Positions 60,693-64,000 of a stretch of 64,000 nucleotides of DNA are shown in pieces. The translations under genes were made by a program, and so were the position numbers. Under the pieces are notes generated by a model. The model was not told the DNA's origin. It saw only the letters and a program-made list of their open reading frames with translations, and did no database searches. This DNA comes from Magicicada septendecula (lineage: Eukaryota; Arthropoda; Insecta; Hemiptera; Cicadidae). Position 1 is the stretch's first letter. The number at the start of each line of letters is the position of its first letter. The DNA is taken from contig JAWRYS010000731.1 in assembly GCA_034769895.1 (NCBI GenBank), positions 18,691 through 82,690 on the forward strand. The letters are read 5' to 3'.

Positions 60693-62199
60693 TTACATGT
60701 TTTTTGAATAAGAGGGTTTTTGGTAGTGCTGTTTCTGTTTACAGTATCTACTGATGTGTCCTAATTTCCCGCAGTTATAACATCTTCTTTCTCTACTCAC
60801 GGTATCACTCGTATTCTGTTGAGGTTTCAGTTGATGATTCGATTTAGTTTGGTAGTGTGAAGTTTCAGGAATTCGAAATAGTCGCCTATCACGGTGTGTT
60901 CTTGTATCTGATACCAGGGGTTGTGTTTCATTTCTACGTTGTGTCTGGGGAAGTAACGCACGTCGGTTCTGATCTGAATACCATACGTTGGATGAGTGGA
61001 TACAGCATTGTTCTAATTCTGCGAACATGTTGGGTCTATTGATAAGTGCTAACCGAGATCTCTCTTCCGGGGATAATCGTACCAAGATTGTTTCTACTAA
61101 CTGCTGTTCGCTCCAGTTTACTTTCAGTAATAATGAAGATTCTCTTATTTCAGAGATATAGTGGGCGAGTCTCTCGTGAGCTCCTTGTACTCGAAGTACT
61201 GTGTTTCGTTTCAGTTCTTCGTAAATTCCCGTTGGAATAAAATGTCTTATCAGAGTTGTATGGAGTTCTTCTACTGGATGTTGTGAACTTAATGACTCCT
61301 GTACACGGTCCTTTAATGGTGGTCTACATTTGGGCAGAAGGACTTGCAATATTTGGCAATCACTTAGTTACTGTAAGTCTTTTATTTGTAACAGATATTT
61401 TATGAAAGCTAATAGTTTTGGTGATACTCAATCCATCGGTGTATGGGATTTCTGATAAAATTTTTTCTACGGGGTGAGTTATCTTTCCGTAGAGGTCCGT
61501 ACTAAAGTTTACGTGAGATGTTATTCTAGGATGTCCCCGATACTTGATTTGTCATCGCTGAGGGTGGTAACGCATAATTATTGGTGAGATTGTGGTGGGC
61601 ATTGGGAAGTGATGCTTCAGCTATCGGTAGGGTATTCATATTGCTATTCAGCTCGCTTCTATTCTCGATACCTGGGGGGATTCGAAACTCACGGTAGTGG
61701 GTTGCTGTTCTAGGGTAGGTGATTGAAATGGGGAGATATATAATTTAGTCAGAGCTTCTTCAATTTCCTCCATTTTAAATGAGTCAGACTTTCTACATAC
61801 TTCTCTTATTATTGTGGGTAATTGCTGTAATGCTTCATCAGCAAATTTTTGCACATCTGGGGAATTACAGTAGCTCCGGGCCAGTTTAATAAATTATTTA
61901 TCCAATGGGTTAAATGTTCTATTCTCTGGGTGGTACGTAAGATTATAGCGGGTGACTTCTCATCGTGCAGAGATTGTGATATTGAGGTCAGTTCCCTATA
62001 CTTCGCATAACATGTTTTCTCTTTCGCTATCAAGATCTATTTCGCTTAATCGACTTAACTGTGCGGGTGTATCTTGCCTGCTTTCGCGTAACGTTTTGCG
62101 TAGTTCCGCGACCATTACGTTCGCGTAAGGTAGTCCGCGCGATAGTGCTTCATAGCATAATTCATCTTTTAACAATAAATCTGGATTGAATTGAGACAT
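60693..62199 (-). pseudogene. gag: Gypsy B3 gag region
   Basis: This is the same gag as in B1 and B2 with the CCHC knuckle retained. It is slightly more broken than in the other units. Confidence 0.8.
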
Positions 62200-62941
62200 G
62201 CTATTAATTTGCTAAATCTTATACACTACTTATTCTACATATACTAAACACTCTATTTTACTATCTTTAGGTTTAGTAAAATTTAAATACATGAGAGATA
62301 TTTACAAATAGACGATACGAGAGAATCAAATCTCGCCTCAGAGAGAGGAGAGGAATCTCACACAGACATAATATATTTTAACCATATGTTGTTACTGGGC
62401 AAGGGGAGTCACGCGCTTTGTATTAGACAATAGGGGTAGGCAGTGTATTGTCTGGATCGACGCTGCAGCTGATAACAATGGGGTTGTTTCCTACAGACTG
62501 TAACACGTTATTTGCCTGTCTACGATTGTCGTCAAACCGACAGGTTGGAGAATGACTTTTTGTACAGGAAAGAACCTGGGGTTACAACATTTAAATATCC
62601 TTACCCATATTATTTTGCGTTATAATAATAATAAAACTCTTTATCCTAATTTAGGATTTTACTTATTTAAATACGAGTTCTTATTCTGATTTGATCTCAT
62701 AAGTTATTTTTATTTCTTACTATTAACCCTCAATTTTTTTTTTACTGGTTAATAGGGGTTAATATCTTACCTTTTTATTTATTTATACTTATTATCGTAG
62801 TTCCAAGTAGTCTTTATTATTTTACTTCACGCAAGAGGGAGAGATTTTAAATTAACAGGGTAGTTAAACTAGCAGAGTGAATAAATCTACAGAGTATTAA
62901 GTGACAATAGCAGAAGCAGAGCAGTGGCGCATTTTATAACG

Positions 62942-64000
62942 TCGGGACGACATTATAATATCGGGAACCTGGTTAATTGGCTCAGGTCAATTAAACAGGC
63001 TGCCATAATATTCACAAACTCATAACTATCTGAAATATAAGCAAACACTAAATAGGATCCCGTGAATTGAGGAATTTTTGACTGGGGTTTGGAGATTTAT
63101 TCACTCACCTTTTTGGACCATGACATCTCTTTATTACATACTGTTTTAGCATCACAGAAGAAAATTAGTAATGTGTATACTAATGATAAAAATATTTGCG
63201 CATTTTGTACAATTGTAATTATTGTAAGACATGGGTGAACATAGCTTGTACTGTCCTCGGATCCGAGTTGTGTGTTCCGGTATATGATATTAAAAATAAT
63301 AATCTTTACTTTGTGCCATCTGAAGAATGGGCTTATTTAACTTTAGCGTGTTATACTCATTAAACTTAACACATCTTATTACTTATCATGAAATTACAAT
63401 TTTATGGTAATTAGGTCAGTCTTTTGTGTTTTACTTTACTCTTATGTTGTTATTTAAGTGTCTTCCGTATATTAGTTAAAGTTAAGTTCTGAACCACAGA
63501 AGTAGAACTTCCGTGTCACCTGTGTGTAACATATCCTCGGCGAATCGGGGCTTCTATCTGTCGTGCAGGGTGTATGGGAGATCTTCTGTCTATCGTGTGT
63601 TGGTGAAGTTTGGTGTCATTTTTAAAGATGAGTAGTCTGTCTCTTCTGTAGATTCTTGTGGTCTGTTTCTTTGTGGTAACTTTCACTAGTGTTCACATTG
63701 TTGTACCACACATATTGCTTATGGTTAACAGTTACATTCTAGAAGTTTAACATCACATTTAGGTGATGTTATGTATTTATAGAGATGTCATCGCCGCACA
63801 CTCAAGTCATTCACAACATTCACATCATCCGGTAATTACGTAAGTTTTACGTAGTCTACATGTTTAATATTTTCTAGCGGTCTACATAATGTGCTGTATG
63901 CTGTATCACCAGGGGAGTCTCTGATTCAACTGGACTAACTAACTATAGGGGTAATGGGGGCTGTCCGCGCGTGGGTAGTTTCTCAGCGCGAAAAGTAGTT
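62942..64000 (-). repeat. LTR at the start of a fourth gypsy B unit, cut by window edge
   Basis: The sequence continues with the same LTR (tcgggacgacattataatat onward) and matches 47796-48855 and 55368-56430 nearly base for base. It is at least the shared 5' LTR of B3, and the array may extend further. Confidence 0.85.

Larger units (their letters stand above)
55368..62941 (-). mobile_element. Gypsy B3 unit
   Basis: The third unit has LTR from 55368, pol at about 57385-60652, gag at about 60693-62199, and leader 62200-62941. It is practically identical to B2 across LTR and pol. A few single-base length differences cluster in gag, giving one or two extra breaks there. Confidence 0.9.
29287..64000 (+). 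other. BAP18 intron 2 (partial, inferred)
   Basis: From donor gttagt to the window edge, no exon encoding the SANT domain was seen. The interval is filled by hAT, Harbinger and gypsy B insertions. Stretches without recognised genes are 29287-30110, 32790-33208, 33426-33994 and 39983-40226. If exon 3 lies downstream the intron exceeds 34.7 kb. An alternative is that the gene is broken or misassembled here. Confidence 0.5.
40227..64000 (-). mobile_element. Ty3/gypsy tandem array B (B1, B2, B3, start of B4)
   Basis: A second gypsy family lies on the minus strand in units starting at 40227, 47796, 55368 and 62942 (motif tcgggacgacattataatat), a period of about 7.57 kb. Only one LTR separates neighbouring units. 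B2 and B3 are almost identical and B1 differs by a few bases per kb. Each unit has an LTR (outer end at the motif; inner end not resolved, somewhere between about 41100 and 42230 in B1), pol, gag and a leader of about 0.7 kb. The units share nearly all of their roughly five to seven breaks, so the parent was already broken when the array formed. The array runs off the right edge. Confidence 0.92.

Noticed and set aside
1-64000. CRISPR array or bacterial system
   Set aside because: The direct repeats here are kilobase-scale LTR units and short microsatellites. There are no spacer-repeat arrays, no cas-like genes, and the gene structure is eukaryotic.

Overview
The window is animal DNA, most likely from an arthropod and probably an insect. 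It is AT-rich, has introns, carries Ty3/gypsy, Penelope-like, hAT and PIF/Harbinger elements, and contains two exons of a conserved animal chromatin gene. Nothing in it looks bacterial or organellar. The species cannot be named from the sequence.

Layout. (1) 208-15960: tandem array A of one Ty3/gypsy element coded on the minus strand. Successive units share single long LTRs (about 2.0-2.2 kb): LTR piece, unit A1, LTR, unit A2, LTR, start of A3. (2) 15960-20812: two GIY-YIG endonuclease fragments of a Penelope-like element in inverted orientation. They bracket about 3.6 kb that holds a 533-bp inverted-repeat element, a decayed BED zinc-finger exon and simple repeats. A tail motif of about 36 bp occurs four times here. 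(3) 21875-29286: the host genic segment. The first two coding exons of a BAP18 (BACC1/C17orf49) orthologue lie on the plus strand at 22277-22294 and 29195-29286, with an unidentified divergent ORF starting at 22099 on the minus strand. Intron 1 (6.9 kb) holds a TIR element, a MADF-like exon fragment and a reduced gypsy element, C. (4) 29287 to the right edge: no further BAP18 exon is visible, so intron 2 appears to exceed 34 kb. It holds a hAT element with a perfect 8-bp target duplication (30119-32781), two PIF/Harbinger elements joined tail to tail (33995-39982), and tandem array B of a second gypsy family (40227 to beyond 64000; three units of about 7.57 kb plus the start of a fourth).

How the parts relate. 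All gypsy units (A, B and C) are coded on the minus strand, opposite to BAP18. A long plus-strand BAP18 pre-mRNA would therefore carry antisense B and C sequence. Both arrays share one LTR per junction, which points to LTR-LTR recombination or an assembly effect rather than separate insertions. Each Harbinger element originally carried two convergent genes, a DDE nuclease and a MADF/BESS protein. The left copy keeps more of the nuclease and the right copy keeps the cleaner MADF/BESS last exon.

All LTR elements are described as fossils. Identity statements are by-eye estimates. No database search was possible.
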